Shown piece by piece: positions 18,335 to 27,455 of a stretch of 64,000 bases of DNA. The stretch is from Confluentibacter sediminis (GTDB taxonomy: Bacteria; Bacteroidota; Bacteroidia; Flavobacteriales; Flavobacteriaceae): positions 62,001 to 126,000 of the forward strand of contig NZ_QKPO01000007.1 of NCBI RefSeq assembly GCF_003258355.1, given 5' to 3'. The notes under the pieces are model-generated. The model did not search any database. It worked only from the letters and a program-made list of their open reading frames with translations, and was not told the origin of the DNA. Each line of letters begins with the position of its first letter. Position 1 is the first letter of the stretch. The translations under genes were made by a program, and so were the position numbers.

Positions 18335-19387
18335 ATGAAAACATTAAAAGGACCTGCAGTTTTCTTAGCTCAATTTGCAGGAAGTGATGCACCGTTCAAT
18401 AGTTTGGATGGCATGTGTAAATGGGCTGCAGATTTAGGATATAAAGGTATTCAAATCCCTACTTGGGAATCAAGTTTAATAGATGTTGAAAAGGCAGCAG
18501 AAAGCCAAACATATTGTGACGAATTAAAAGGTAAAGTTAATTCTTATGGATTAGAGATTACCGAATTATCCACACATTTGCAAGGGCAATTAGTCGCTGT
18601 TCATCCAGCGTACGATACCATGTTTGATGGTTTTGCACCAAAAGAGGTACACAATAACCCTAAGGCAAGAACTGAATGGGCCATTGATTTTGTAAAAAAA
18701 TCTGGAACTGCCAGTGGAAGATTAGGTTTAAAAGCACATGCAACGTTTTCAGGTGGATTTTTATGGCATACGGTTTATCCTTGGCCACAGCGTCCAAAAG
18801 GGCTTGTAGATATGGGATTTGAAGAATTAGCCAAACGTTGGCTGCCTATTTTAAATCACTTTGATGACCATGGAGTGGATGTTTGTTATGAAATCCACCC
18901 AGGTGAAGATATTCATGACGGCGTTACTTTTGAGCGTTTTTTAAAAGCAACAGGAAACCACAAACGCGCTAATATACTTTATGATCCGAGTCATTACATC
19001 CTTCAGCAATTGGATTATTTAACCTTTATAGATTATTATCATGAACGCATTAAGGCTTTCCATGTAAAGGATGCTGAGTTTAATCCAACAGGAAAGCAAG
19101 GTGTTTATGGAGGGTATTCTGATTGGGCTGATCGGGCAGGACGATTCCGTTCTTTGGGGGATGGTCAAGTGGATTTCAAAAGTATTTTCTCAAAATTAAC
19201 CAAATATGGTGTTGATGTTTGGGCCGTAATGGAATGGGAGTGTTGTATAAAGTCTTCTGAACAAGGAGCTATAGAAGGAGCACCTTTTATTCAAAGTCAT
19301 ATTATAGAAGCTGCGGAAAGAAGTTTTGACGATTTTGCGGGTGGAGAGGTAGATAAAGATTATCTGAAAAAAGTATTAGGTCTATAA
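18335..19387 (+). CDS. Sugar phosphate isomerase/epimerase (AP endonuclease 2 fold)
   Basis: A 350-residue xylose-isomerase-like TIM barrel. Metal-ligand residues can be seen in VCYEIHPGEDIHDG, LYDPSHYI, IKAFHVKDAEF and AVMEWECC. It follows the oxidoreductase by 10 bases and precedes DUF1080 by 3. Such proteins pair with Gfo/Idh enzymes in 3-keto-glycoside and inositol catabolism. The real substrate may not be phosphorylated. Confidence 0.88.
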   Translation: MKTLKGPAVFLAQFAGSDAPFNSLDGMCKWAADLGYKGIQIPTWESSLIDVEKAAESQTYCDELKGKVNSYGLEITELSTHLQGQLVAVHPAYDTMFDGFAPKEVHNNPKARTEWAIDFVKKSGTASGRLGLKAHATFSGGFLWHTVYPWPQRPKGLVDMGFEELAKRWLPILNHFDDHGVDVCYEIHPGEDIHDGVTFERFLKATGNHKRANILYDPSHYILQQLDYLTFIDYYHERIKAFHVKDAEFNPTGKQGVYGGYSDWADRAGRFRSLGDGQVDFKSIFSKLTKYGVDVWAVMEWECCIKSSEQGAIEGAPFIQSHIIEAAERSFDDFAGGEVDKDYLKKVLGL

Positions 19388-19390
19388 AAC

Positions 19391-20161
19391 ATGATGAAAA
19401 ATGTCTGTATTGTTTGCTCAGTTTTATGTTTTGCTTTGAGTTGGTCACAAAATAAAAGAACTACAGAAAATTATACAGAACCTACTAAACCAGAAGCTAC
19501 AGAAGTTTGGACTCCTAAACCTAAAACAGTTACACCAGGGAAAAATAATGCAGCTCCTAGTGATGCGATTATCTTATTTGATGGAAGTAACTTTGATGAA
19601 TGGGTTAGTGCCAGAGATTCTTCAGAGGTTAAATGGATTCTTAATAAAGATCGTAGTATGACGGTTAAATTAGGAATAGGTATTGGTGATATCCAAACCA
19701 AACGCAATTTTGGAGATGTCCAACTTCATATAGAATGGAAGTCCCCTGAAAAAATAGTCGGAGATGGACAAAATAGAGGTAATAGCGGTGTATTTCTTCA
19801 AAAATTATATGAATTACAAGTGCTAGATAATAATAACAATGAGACTTATGTGAATGGACAAGTTGGATCCATTTATAAACAATCTGTTCCGTTGGCTAAA
19901 GCATCCGTTCCAACGGGAGAGTGGAATGCATATGATATTATTTATCATGCTCCCGTATTTGGCCAATATGGAGATGTTTTAAAAAAGGCGACCATGACTG
20001 TTTTGCATAATGGCGTGTTAATTCAAGATCATTTTGAGTTAATTGGACCTATTGCATTTATTGGTTGGCCAAGATATAAACCGCATGGAAAACTCCCGAT
20101 ACTTTTACAAAACCATAATTGCGAAGTGAGTTATCGAAATATTTGGATTAGAGAACTTTAA
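19391..20161 (+). CDS. DUF1080 (3-keto-disaccharide hydrolase-like) secreted protein
   Basis: A 256-residue protein with an N-terminal signal peptide (NVCIVCSVLCFALSWSQN), so probably periplasmic. After a Thr/Pro-rich linker comes a concanavalin-like DUF1080 domain with LFDGSNFDEWVS and NRGNSGVFLQKLYELQVLDN. Some family members cleave 3-keto-glucosides made by Gfo/Idh-type dehydrogenases, which fits the three genes upstream. It is the last gene of the unit, ended by the hairpin at 20186-20222. Confidence 0.85.
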   Translation: MMKNVCIVCSVLCFALSWSQNKRTTENYTEPTKPEATEVWTPKPKTVTPGKNNAAPSDAIILFDGSNFDEWVSARDSSEVKWILNKDRSMTVKLGIGIGDIQTKRNFGDVQLHIEWKSPEKIVGDGQNRGNSGVFLQKLYELQVLDNNNNETYVNGQVGSIYKQSVPLAKASVPTGEWNAYDIIYHAPVFGQYGDVLKKATMTVLHNGVLIQDHFELIGPIAFIGWPRYKPHGKLPILLQNHNCEVSYRNIWIREL

Positions 20162-20185
20162 AGGGTGGTTGTGTAAATAATCAAT

Positions 20186-20222
20186 AATCAAAAAGCGCAT
20201 ATTACTTATGTGCTTTTTGATT
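20186..20222. terminator. Terminator after the DUF1080 gene
   Basis: AATCAAAAAGC(G)CATA and TATG(T)GCTTTTTGATT pair over about 15 bp with one mismatch and a short loop; the 3' arm carries T5. It separates the catabolic cluster from the arginine region. Confidence 0.8.
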
Positions 20223-20356
20223 TTACATACACAATAAAATTGGTTTAATCTTGAATAATTAAAAACAAAACTCTAAAAAAGTAGCGATATTAATAATTTT
20301 TTTAAAAAAGTAAATAATTTTAACTATCATAATAAATAAAATCATAATTTTACAAT

Positions 20357-20431
20357 ATGAATACATTAAAAAATAAAATACGTCCTTCATCACCCGGTTT
20401 CCGCGCGAGTATATCTCGTCGCAGTATCTAG
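20357..20431 (+). CDS. Candidate arginine leader peptide
   Basis: A 24-codon ORF from ATG 20357 to TAG 20429-20431 whose second half reads IRPSSPGFRASISRRSI. It has four Arg codons, two adjacent (CGT CGC) just before the stop. Those codons overlap a hairpin (GCGCGAG-TATAT-CTCG-T-CGC). A longer stem CGGTTT (20395-20400)/AAACCG (20447-20452) and a T-rich run ending near 20476 follow. It lies in the only long leader in front of the arginine operon, so attenuation by Arg-tRNA supply is likely but not proved. The T-run is not directly against a strong stem. Confidence 0.5.
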   Translation: MNTLKNKIRPSSPGFRASISRRSI

Positions 20432-20651
20432 TCTTTCACCGACCCAAAACCGAAACGTAATTTTAATTTTTTTTTATAGTGTATAAAATTTCATCCAGGA
20501 CATTTCAAAATTTATTTAATATAGTAATTAATGCATATTTTATGTGTTTTATTTACCCACGTCGCCCCTAGAGGGAACTTATTGATTTTAAAGAACTAAC
20601 ACATCTAATTTATCAATAAAATAACTCTAATTTTAAATATTATATAATTTA

Positions 20652-21266
20652 ATGGAAGTTATCATTGCCGATCAATCACATTCAAAATACGCAGAAATTA
20701 TTTGCGAAACTATAGCAGAATCTGCTGCCGTTAGGGGTACGGGTATTGCCAGACGTACACCTGAATATATTACCAAAAAAATGGTAAATGGAAATGCCGT
20801 TATAGCGTTAGACGGGGACAAATTTGCAGGGTTTTGTTATATTGAACTTTGGGGACATGGTAAGTTTGTCGCCAATTCAGGATTGATTGTGCATCCAGAT
20901 TATCGAGGTGTAGGATTAGCGAAAAAAATAAAACATAAGGTGTTTAAGCATTCTAGAACTAAGTTTCCGGAAGCTAAGGTGTTTAGTATAACTACTGGTT
21001 TAGCTGTTATGAAAATGAATACCGAATTAGGTTATAAACCAGTGCCGTTTTCAGAGTTAACCGATGATCCAACATTTTGGGATGGTTGTCAAACGTGTAA
21101 AAACTATGACGTTTTAACGCGTACCAATAGAAAAATGTGTTTGTGTACAGGTATGTTGTATGATCCAAAAGCTAAAAAGTCTGAACCAATAAAAATAAAA
21201 GAAAAGGTTTTTAATAGACTTAAAAGTATCAAACAAAACATGTTTTTGAAAAAGGATAAGAAGTAA
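20652..21266 (+). CDS. GNAT acyltransferase with Cys motif, possible first step of arginine synthesis
   Basis: A 204-residue GNAT protein. The CoA-binding motif is VHPDYRGVGLAKKIKHKV. It has an unusual C-terminal cysteine set, CQTC followed 18 residues later by CLC, which could bind zinc. No classical ArgA or ArgJ is in the operon, so this protein, or the one encoded next, is a good candidate to acylate glutamate (acetyl or succinyl). It sits directly behind the candidate Arg leader peptide. The GNAT fold is clear; the role is inference from position. Confidence 0.75.
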   Translation: MEVIIADQSHSKYAEIICETIAESAAVRGTGIARRTPEYITKKMVNGNAVIALDGDKFAGFCYIELWGHGKFVANSGLIVHPDYRGVGLAKKIKHKVFKHSRTKFPEAKVFSITTGLAVMKMNTELGYKPVPFSELTDDPTFWDGCQTCKNYDVLTRTNRKMCLCTGMLYDPKAKKSEPIKIKEKVFNRLKSIKQNMFLKKDKK

Positions 21267-21360
21267 TGTTTATGAGGAAATTTTTAATGATACCAAAGGT
21301 TGATTTAGTTATTGGAATATGGGTGGGTTTTACCAAAAATAAAAAGGCATATTAAATTAA

Positions 21361-21927
21361 ATGAATGCAATAATAGACATAGAAATTGATAGTGTGATAA
21401 AAGATGCGGAATCATTTTGTGCAGAATCAGGAATTGAAATAAAATTGGTATACAAACTTTCTAACAGATCATTAGAAATTATTTCTGAACGGTCTAAAGA
21501 GCTACCTACTCTGTATTATGTGAGTGTTGAGATGCTAAAAAAACGTGTGGAAAACGGATGTTTTATATTGAAAAAAGAAGATCAAATTATAGGACATATT
21601 TTCGTTCATGAACATGAAGTTAAAGGTCATTTTGTATACGAGCGTTCATCTTTGTGGGTAGATAATGCTTATAGGAATTATAACCTTGGGTTGCTTTTAA
21701 TGGCTAGAATAACCGAATTTTATAGCGATACATTTCTTATTTCCATTGCGCAAACACCTAAAGTTCATTATTATAATGAAATTCTTGGAATGACGCATGT
21801 GACACTATCTAAAATGTCTGTCGTATTGGTTCAGGAACTTGAAAAGTTAGGAAAATTACGGGATGAACTTAATTTTAAGTATTATGTTAATGCCTGTTTC
21901 GAGGCTCAAATTAGAGAATTAAAATAA
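21361..21927 (+). CDS. Second GNAT-like protein of the arginine operon
   Basis: A 188-residue protein with a degenerate GNAT pattern: acceptor-side strands (CFILKKEDQIIGHIFVHEHEV) and LWVDNAYRNYNLGLLLMARI, where R/Q-x-x-G/A is replaced by YRNYNLGLL. It follows the first GNAT by 94 bases and precedes argG by 118. It may act with the first protein as an acylglutamate synthase or be a regulatory homologue. I do not recognise it beyond the fold. Confidence 0.6.
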   Translation: MNAIIDIEIDSVIKDAESFCAESGIEIKLVYKLSNRSLEIISERSKELPTLYYVSVEMLKKRVENGCFILKKEDQIIGHIFVHEHEVKGHFVYERSSLWVDNAYRNYNLGLLLMARITEFYSDTFLISIAQTPKVHYYNEILGMTHVTLSKMSVVLVQELEKLGKLRDELNFKYYVNACFEAQIRELK

Positions 21928-22045
21928 AGAATAAGTTATATAAAAAATAATAACATGAAATGAGCTTGTTCAAAATTTTTGTTCCCTTGGAGAATGATTA
22001 ATAGCGAACAGCATGTGACCATTGAAAAACAATTAATATAAACAT

Positions 22046-23227
22046 ATGAAAAAATTAGTGATAGCATACAGTGGTGGTTTAGATACCTCATATTGTGCAG
22101 TAAGTTTATCGAAAGAATTTGATGTACATGCGGTAAGCGTCAATACAGGTGGATTTACAAAGGCAGAAATTGATCATATTGAAAGTAATGCTTATAAAAT
22201 GGGGGTTACTACTTATAAAAATATTGATGCCGTAGCCACATTTTATCAAAAAGTAGTAAAGTATTTGATTTTTGGGAATGTCTTAAAAAATAATACCTAT
22301 CCATTATCTGTAAGCGCTGAACGAATCATTCAAGCTATCGAAATTGTAGAATATGCTAAAAGTATTGGTGCGGAATACATTGCCCATGGCAGTACAGGTG
22401 CCGGAAATGATCAAGTGCGTTTTGATATGATTTTTCAAACATTAGCACCAGATATTCAAATTGTGACGCCTATTAGAGATAAGAAGTTAAGTAGGCAAGA
22501 GGAAATAGATTATTTAAAAGCCAACGGCATTGATATGTCTTGGGAAAAGGCAAAGTATTCAGTTAACAAAGGACTTTGGGGAACTAGTGTAGGGGGATCT
22601 GAAACGTTAACTTCAGATAAGCCATTGCCAGAAGAAGCCTATCCATCTCAATTAAAACATGCGGAACCTGAAAAAGTGAAACTAACTTTTGAAAAAGGTG
22701 AATTAGTAGCTGTAAATGGCGTTGAGAATGACCCAGAAATCAATATTGAAGTATTAAATAACCTAGCAAAAGCCTACGCTATAGGTAGAGATATTCATGT
22801 GGGAGATACCATTGTGGGTATCAAAGGACGTGTTGGATTTGAGGCTGCGGCGGCATTAATTACTATTAAAGCACATCATTTGTTAGAAAAGCACACACTT
22901 ACAAAATGGCAATTACAGCATAAAGAATATTTGGCTAGTTTTTATGGCATGCATTTACACGAAGGTCAATATTTAGATCCTGTCATGAGAAACATCGAAG
23001 CATTTTTACAAAGTAGCCAAGATAAAGTGAGTGGCGATGTAGTTGTCACTTTAAAACCGTATCATTTTACTTTAGATGGTATAACATCTAAACACGATTT
23101 AATGAATGCGAAGTTTGGAAGTTATGGTGAGGAAAATAAAGGCTGGACTCCAGAAGAAGCTAAAGGCTTCATTAAGATTTTTGGTAATCAAAATAAAATA
23201 TATCAACAGGTAAATTCGGAATTATGA
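22046..23227 (+). CDS. argG: Argininosuccinate synthase
   Basis: Joins citrulline and aspartate with ATP to give argininosuccinate. It has 393 residues. The ATP-pyrophosphatase loop AYSGGLDTSYCA is at the N-terminus; GSTGAGNDQVRFDM and KGLWGTSVGGSE are further conserved blocks. It overlaps argC by 4 bases (ATGA), so the two are translationally coupled. Confidence 0.96.
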   Translation: MKKLVIAYSGGLDTSYCAVSLSKEFDVHAVSVNTGGFTKAEIDHIESNAYKMGVTTYKNIDAVATFYQKVVKYLIFGNVLKNNTYPLSVSAERIIQAIEIVEYAKSIGAEYIAHGSTGAGNDQVRFDMIFQTLAPDIQIVTPIRDKKLSRQEEIDYLKANGIDMSWEKAKYSVNKGLWGTSVGGSETLTSDKPLPEEAYPSQLKHAEPEKVKLTFEKGELVAVNGVENDPEINIEVLNNLAKAYAIGRDIHVGDTIVGIKGRVGFEAAAALITIKAHHLLEKHTLTKWQLQHKEYLASFYGMHLHEGQYLDPVMRNIEAFLQSSQDKVSGDVVVTLKPYHFTLDGITSKHDLMNAKFGSYGEENKGWTPEEAKGFIKIFGNQNKIYQQVNSEL

Positions 23228-24201
23228 TTCAAGTAGGCATTATAGGTGGCGCAGGTTACACAGCAGGTGAATTGATACGATTACTCATCAATCATCCTGA
23301 AGCCGAGATTAATTTTGTGTATAGCACTTCTAATGCTGATAATAAAATCAGTAGTGTTCATCAAGATTTATTAGGTGACTTAGAACTTAAGTTTACAGAT
23401 ACTATCAATCCGAATGTAGACGTGTTGTTTTTATGTTTGGGGCATGGCAATTCGGTTAAGTTTTTATCAAGTAATACATTTTCAGAAAACACTAAAATCA
23501 TTGATTTAGGAAACGATTTCAGACTAGAAAAAGATAAAATTTTTAATGGAAAAACTTTTGTATATGGTTTGCCGGAATTACAAAAGGAATCCATTAAAGA
23601 CGCAAAATACATAGCAAATCCAGGTTGTTTTGCGACAGCGATTCAATTGGCATTATTGCCATTGGCTCAGAAAAATTTATTGAGTGATGATGTACATGTA
23701 AATGCCGTTACAGGAGCTACGGGAGCTGGAACCTTATTATCTGAAACATCCCATTTCCCATGGAGAGATAATAATTTCTCGTATTACAAGCCGTTTACGC
23801 ATCAGCATTTAGGAGAGATTAATCAGTCGGTTAAACAATTACAACAAGGTTTTTCATCCGACATTCTTTTTATGCCCAACAGAGGTAATTTTTCAAGAGG
23901 TATTTTTGCAACGGTTTACACCCATTTTGAAGGCAGTTTAGAAGATGCTCAAGAAATGTACAAAGCATTTTATAAAGATGCTAAATTTACGTTGGTGTCA
24001 GATGAAGTGTTGCATTTAAAACAAGTAGTAAATACTAATAAATGTCTGATTCATTTACATAAACACAATAACAAATTATTGGTGACTAGTATTATTGATA
24101 ATTTATTGAAAGGCGCATCTGGACAAGCGATTCAGAATATGAATTTAATGTTTGGTTTAGAAGAGACAACAGGATTGCAATTAAAAGCAACGTATTTTTA
24201 G
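23224..24201 (+). CDS. argC: N-acyl-gamma-glutamyl-phosphate reductase
   Basis: NADPH-dependent reduction of the acylglutamyl phosphate to the semialdehyde. It has 325 residues. The Rossmann motif is VGIIGGAGYTAGELIRLL and the catalytic Cys lies in ANPGCFATAIQLALLPL. Whether the acyl group is acetyl or succinyl cannot be read here; the argF' product suggests succinyl. It overlaps argG and is followed by a short AACCAACAACC remnant before proC. Confidence 0.95.
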   Translation: MIQVGIIGGAGYTAGELIRLLINHPEAEINFVYSTSNADNKISSVHQDLLGDLELKFTDTINPNVDVLFLCLGHGNSVKFLSSNTFSENTKIIDLGNDFRLEKDKIFNGKTFVYGLPELQKESIKDAKYIANPGCFATAIQLALLPLAQKNLLSDDVHVNAVTGATGAGTLLSETSHFPWRDNNFSYYKPFTHQHLGEINQSVKQLQQGFSSDILFMPNRGNFSRGIFATVYTHFEGSLEDAQEMYKAFYKDAKFTLVSDEVLHLKQVVNTNKCLIHLHKHNNKLLVTSIIDNLLKGASGQAIQNMNLMFGLEETTGLQLKATYF

Positions 24202-24211
24202 AGTTTGATTA

Positions 24212-24240
24212 AAACACCAAGAACCAACAACCAATAACTA
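24212..24240 (-). repeat. Solo GGTTGTTGG-type repeat end before proC
   Basis: The reverse strand reads ...ATTGGTTGTTGGTTCTTGG, matching the ends of the elements at 51217-51358 and around 60581-61027. The argC-proC gap is only 43 bases, so this looks like a single end or a remnant. Confidence 0.5.
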
Positions 24241-24244
24241 AAGT

Positions 24245-25039
24245 ATGAAAATAGCTATCATAGGAACTGGAAATTTAGGAAGTTCTATTGCCAAAGGGCT
24301 TATTAAAAACAAAACATTTACCTCTTTGTATTTAAGTGATAAGAATACAACGGCTGTGAATAGTTTTAGTACTGTTGAGAATGTGACCATTACCAATGAT
24401 AATCTTCTAGCAGTAGAGCAATCTGATATGGTTATTTTTGCGTTGCAACCTAAACATATCAATGCGGTCTTAGAAAGTGTAGCTTCTAAAATTACAGTTA
24501 ATCATGTGGTTATTTCGGTGGCTGCAGGTGTTGATATTGCAAGAATAGAAGGTATTATTGGGAACGATAAAAATATCATTCGCGTCATGCCAAATACGGC
24601 GATTTCTATTGGAAAGTCCATGACATGTATTGCGGCTAACGAAAAAGCACAAGATAAAGTGGCTTTAGCGCAAAATATATTTAACCAATTAGGAACAACC
24701 ATGGTCATTCCAGAAGATTTGGTTCAAGCAGCAACGGTTATTTGTGCTAGCGGTATTGCATTTTGGATGCGCCTTGTGCGTGCTACAACTCAAGGTGCCA
24801 TACAATTAGGTTTTGAAGCAGAACAGGCACATGAATTGGCGACGCAAACTTGTTTTGGAGCCGCAAGTTTGTTACTGGAATCTGGAAGACATCCAGAGCA
24901 AGAAATAGACCGCGTAACAACCCCTAGTGGTTGTACCATTGAAGGTTTAAATGCTATGGAACACCAAGGGTTAAGTTCGGCCTTAATACAAGGTATTGTG
25001 GCTTCGTTTGAAAAAATTAATCAAATTAAAAAGAATTAA
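24245..25039 (+). CDS. proC: Pyrroline-5-carboxylate reductase
   Basis: The last step of proline synthesis, NAD(P)H-dependent. It has 264 residues, with the N-terminal motif IAIIGTGNLGSSIAKGL and the C-terminal signature TPSGCTIEGLNAMEHQGLSSALIQGI, including the conserved TPGG-like turn (here TPSG). It is embedded in the arginine operon between argC and argD, two bases before argD. Confidence 0.95.
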   Translation: MKIAIIGTGNLGSSIAKGLIKNKTFTSLYLSDKNTTAVNSFSTVENVTITNDNLLAVEQSDMVIFALQPKHINAVLESVASKITVNHVVISVAAGVDIARIEGIIGNDKNIIRVMPNTAISIGKSMTCIAANEKAQDKVALAQNIFNQLGTTMVIPEDLVQAATVICASGIAFWMRLVRATTQGAIQLGFEAEQAHELATQTCFGAASLLLESGRHPEQEIDRVTTPSGCTIEGLNAMEHQGLSSALIQGIVASFEKINQIKKN

Positions 25040-25041
25040 AA

Positions 25042-26202
25042 ATGCCAATATTTGACGTTTATCCATTATACAATGTAACTCCAGTATCTGGAAAAGATAT
25101 GCACGTTTACGACGATGCGGGAGTTGAATATTTAGACCTTTATGGAGGTCATGCCGTAATTTCGATTGGACATTCACATCCTAATTATGTAGAAGCTATT
25201 ACCAATCAAGTTTCTAAACTAGGATTTTATTCCAATGCCATTCAAAATCCATTACAAGTTGCCTTAGCCGATAAGATTGAAGCACTTTCGGGTTGTAAAG
25301 GGTACGAATTGTTTTTATGTAATTCTGGTGCAGAAGCTAACGAAAATGCTTTAAAATTAGCTTCGTTCAAAACAGCAAAAGCACGAGTTGTTGCTTTTAA
25401 TAACGGATTTCATGGGCGTACATCGGCAGCCGTAGCAGCAACTGATAATAAAAATATTGTAGCACCAATAAATGCACAGCAACAAGTTACTTTTTTAGCA
25501 TTGAATGATATTGAAGGTGTTAAAAGAGAACTGGAAAAAGGTGATGTGTGTGCCGTTATTGTTGAATTTATCCAAGGTGTAGGCGGATTAGATCAAGGAA
25601 CTGCTGAGTTTTTCGAACAAGTCGACGCACTTTGTAAAGCAAACAATACGTATTTTATAGCTGATGAGGTGCAATGCGGTTACGGACGTTCAGGTAAATT
25701 TTTTGCATTTCAGCATTATAATGTAAGGCCAGACGTCATATCCATAGCAAAAGGTATGGGGAACGGATTTCCTATCGGAGGTATTTTAATTCATCCAAGT
25801 ATTGAGGCAAAGCATGGTATGTTGGGAACTACGTTTGGTGGCAATCATTTAGCATGTGCGGCAGGTTTAGCTGTTTTAAGTACGATAGAAGAAGAGCAAT
25901 TGATGGAAAACGTTAATGCGGTTTCAGAGTATTTTATTTCAATTGCCAAAACCATTCCACAGATAAAAAATATTAAAGGGAGGGGTTTAATGATTGGCTT
26001 GGAATTCGATTTTGAAGTTGGAGAATTGAGAAAAAAGCTCATTTATGAGCATCATATTTTTACAGGTGGGGCTTCAAATAAAAAGTTAATTAGAATTTTA
26101 CCACCATTAACCATTCAGACAAACCATGTTGATGATTTTTTTGATGCCCTAAAAAAGGCATTGGTCAACGTTGAAAATAAAGAATTAGAAGTTCAAGGTT
26201 AG
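25042..26202 (+). CDS. argD: N-acylornithine aminotransferase
   Basis: A PLP class III aminotransferase that converts the acylglutamate semialdehyde to acylornithine. It has 386 residues. The PLP lysine is in ISIAKGMGNGFPIG, the Asp that holds the pyridine is in FIADEVQCGYGRSGK, and GAEANENALKLA is the phosphate-binding region. The ATG lies two bases after the proC stop. An ornithine aminotransferase role is less likely in this context. Confidence 0.93.
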   Translation: MPIFDVYPLYNVTPVSGKDMHVYDDAGVEYLDLYGGHAVISIGHSHPNYVEAITNQVSKLGFYSNAIQNPLQVALADKIEALSGCKGYELFLCNSGAEANENALKLASFKTAKARVVAFNNGFHGRTSAAVAATDNKNIVAPINAQQQVTFLALNDIEGVKRELEKGDVCAVIVEFIQGVGGLDQGTAEFFEQVDALCKANNTYFIADEVQCGYGRSGKFFAFQHYNVRPDVISIAKGMGNGFPIGGILIHPSIEAKHGMLGTTFGGNHLACAAGLAVLSTIEEEQLMENVNAVSEYFISIAKTIPQIKNIKGRGLMIGLEFDFEVGELRKKLIYEHHIFTGGASNKKLIRILPPLTIQTNHVDDFFDALKKALVNVENKELEVQG

Positions 26203-26258
26203 TATAAAGTTTGTTGAAATTCAGAAGCCTAAAACTTCAAAAATTAAAAACAAAAAAA

Positions 26259-27455
26259 ATGAATACATTATTAAACATAGAAACAAGAAACACCGTATTA
26301 CTTAACATGGCAACTCTTTTAGAAAAAGAAAGAGCAGCCATTATTAAGATTAATAAGGGAGATTTAGAAGCTTATGATGGAGATGACCTTTCTATGTACG
26401 ACCGATTAAAAGTAGACGATTCTAAAGTTGATGACATGATTGCTTCGGTAACTAATTTGGCGTCTCAAGAAGATCCAGTGGGAGTAGAGCGTTTTGCTTT
26501 CAAACACGATAATGGGATGCAAGTTTATAATAAAACAGCGTCGTTTGGAACGGTCATGATTATTTATGAATCGCGTCCAGATGTGACGGTGGAAGCTGCC
26601 GGAATCGCTTTTAAGTCGGGAAATAAAATATTATTGAAAGGTGGAAAAGAATCTTTGAAATCCAATTTGAAAATTGTTGATTTGTGGCATCAAGCTTTAG
26701 AAAACAATGGAATTTCAAAAGAATGGGTGGAATATTTACAATTCAATAGAACAGAAACACAGGCGTTCTTAGAAAAACCAACTCAAAAATTAGATTTAAT
26801 TGTGCCTCGTGGTGGAGAACGATTGATTGCCTTTGTAAAAGAACATGCCACATGCCCGGTGATTATTAGTGGTCGTGGGAATAATTTTGTATATGTTCAC
26901 AAGGAAGCCGATTTGAAAATTGCTATGGATGTCATTATAAACGCTAAAACCACAAAGATTTCAGCTTGTAATGCGTTGGATAAAGTGTTGATTGATAAAA
27001 ATCTACCAAACAAAGAAAGCTTTGTAAAAGAATTGATTGCAAAATTACAAGAGTTTAAAGTAGAGGTTTTAGGAGATGACATCATTTCGAAGAACTATCA
27101 TGTTGAAGCTATTCAATCCAACGATATCTGGAGTAAAGAATTTTTAGATTATAAAATCGTGATTGGTGAAATTGAGTCTACTCAAGATGCTGTTGCTATG
27201 ATAAATGAATATTCTGGTGGACATTCGTCATCCATAATTACTAAGAATGATATGGAAGCCAAAACATTCATGGCAAATGTTGATAATGCCGCCGTATATC
27301 ATAACGCTTCTACAAGATTTACCGATGGTTTTCAATTAGGGTTAGGTGGAGAATTGGCCATTAGCACCGATAAATTACACCAAAGAGGGCCTATAGGTTT
27401 GCAGCATTTAGTAACCAATAAATGGTATGTTCACGGAAATGGACAAATAAGATAA
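26259..27455 (+). CDS. proA: Gamma-glutamyl phosphate reductase
   Basis: Reduces glutamyl-5-phosphate to the semialdehyde for proline. The start is set at ATG 26259 (MNTLLNIETRN), giving 398 residues. An in-frame TTG at 26211 would add 16 Lys/Leu-rich residues from the intergenic gap and is unlikely. The catalytic Cys is in TTKISACNALDKVL, and YESRPDVTVEAAGIAFKSGN is the family block. The stop overlaps the proB ATG (TAATG), which suggests coupling. Confidence 0.95.
   Translation: MNTLLNIETRNTVLLNMATLLEKERAAIIKINKGDLEAYDGDDLSMYDRLKVDDSKVDDMIASVTNLASQEDPVGVERFAFKHDNGMQVYNKTASFGTVMIIYESRPDVTVEAAGIAFKSGNKILLKGGKESLKSNLKIVDLWHQALENNGISKEWVEYLQFNRTETQAFLEKPTQKLDLIVPRGGERLIAFVKEHATCPVIISGRGNNFVYVHKEADLKIAMDVIINAKTTKISACNALDKVLIDKNLPNKESFVKELIAKLQEFKVEVLGDDIISKNYHVEAIQSNDIWSKEFLDYKIVIGEIESTQDAVAMINEYSGGHSSSIITKNDMEAKTFMANVDNAAVYHNASTRFTDGFQLGLGGELAISTDKLHQRGPIGLQHLVTNKWYVHGNGQIR

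Noticed and set aside
26211-26258. TTG-started extension of ProA
   Set aside because: Low-complexity Lys/Leu stretch; the ATG at 26259 fits the family.
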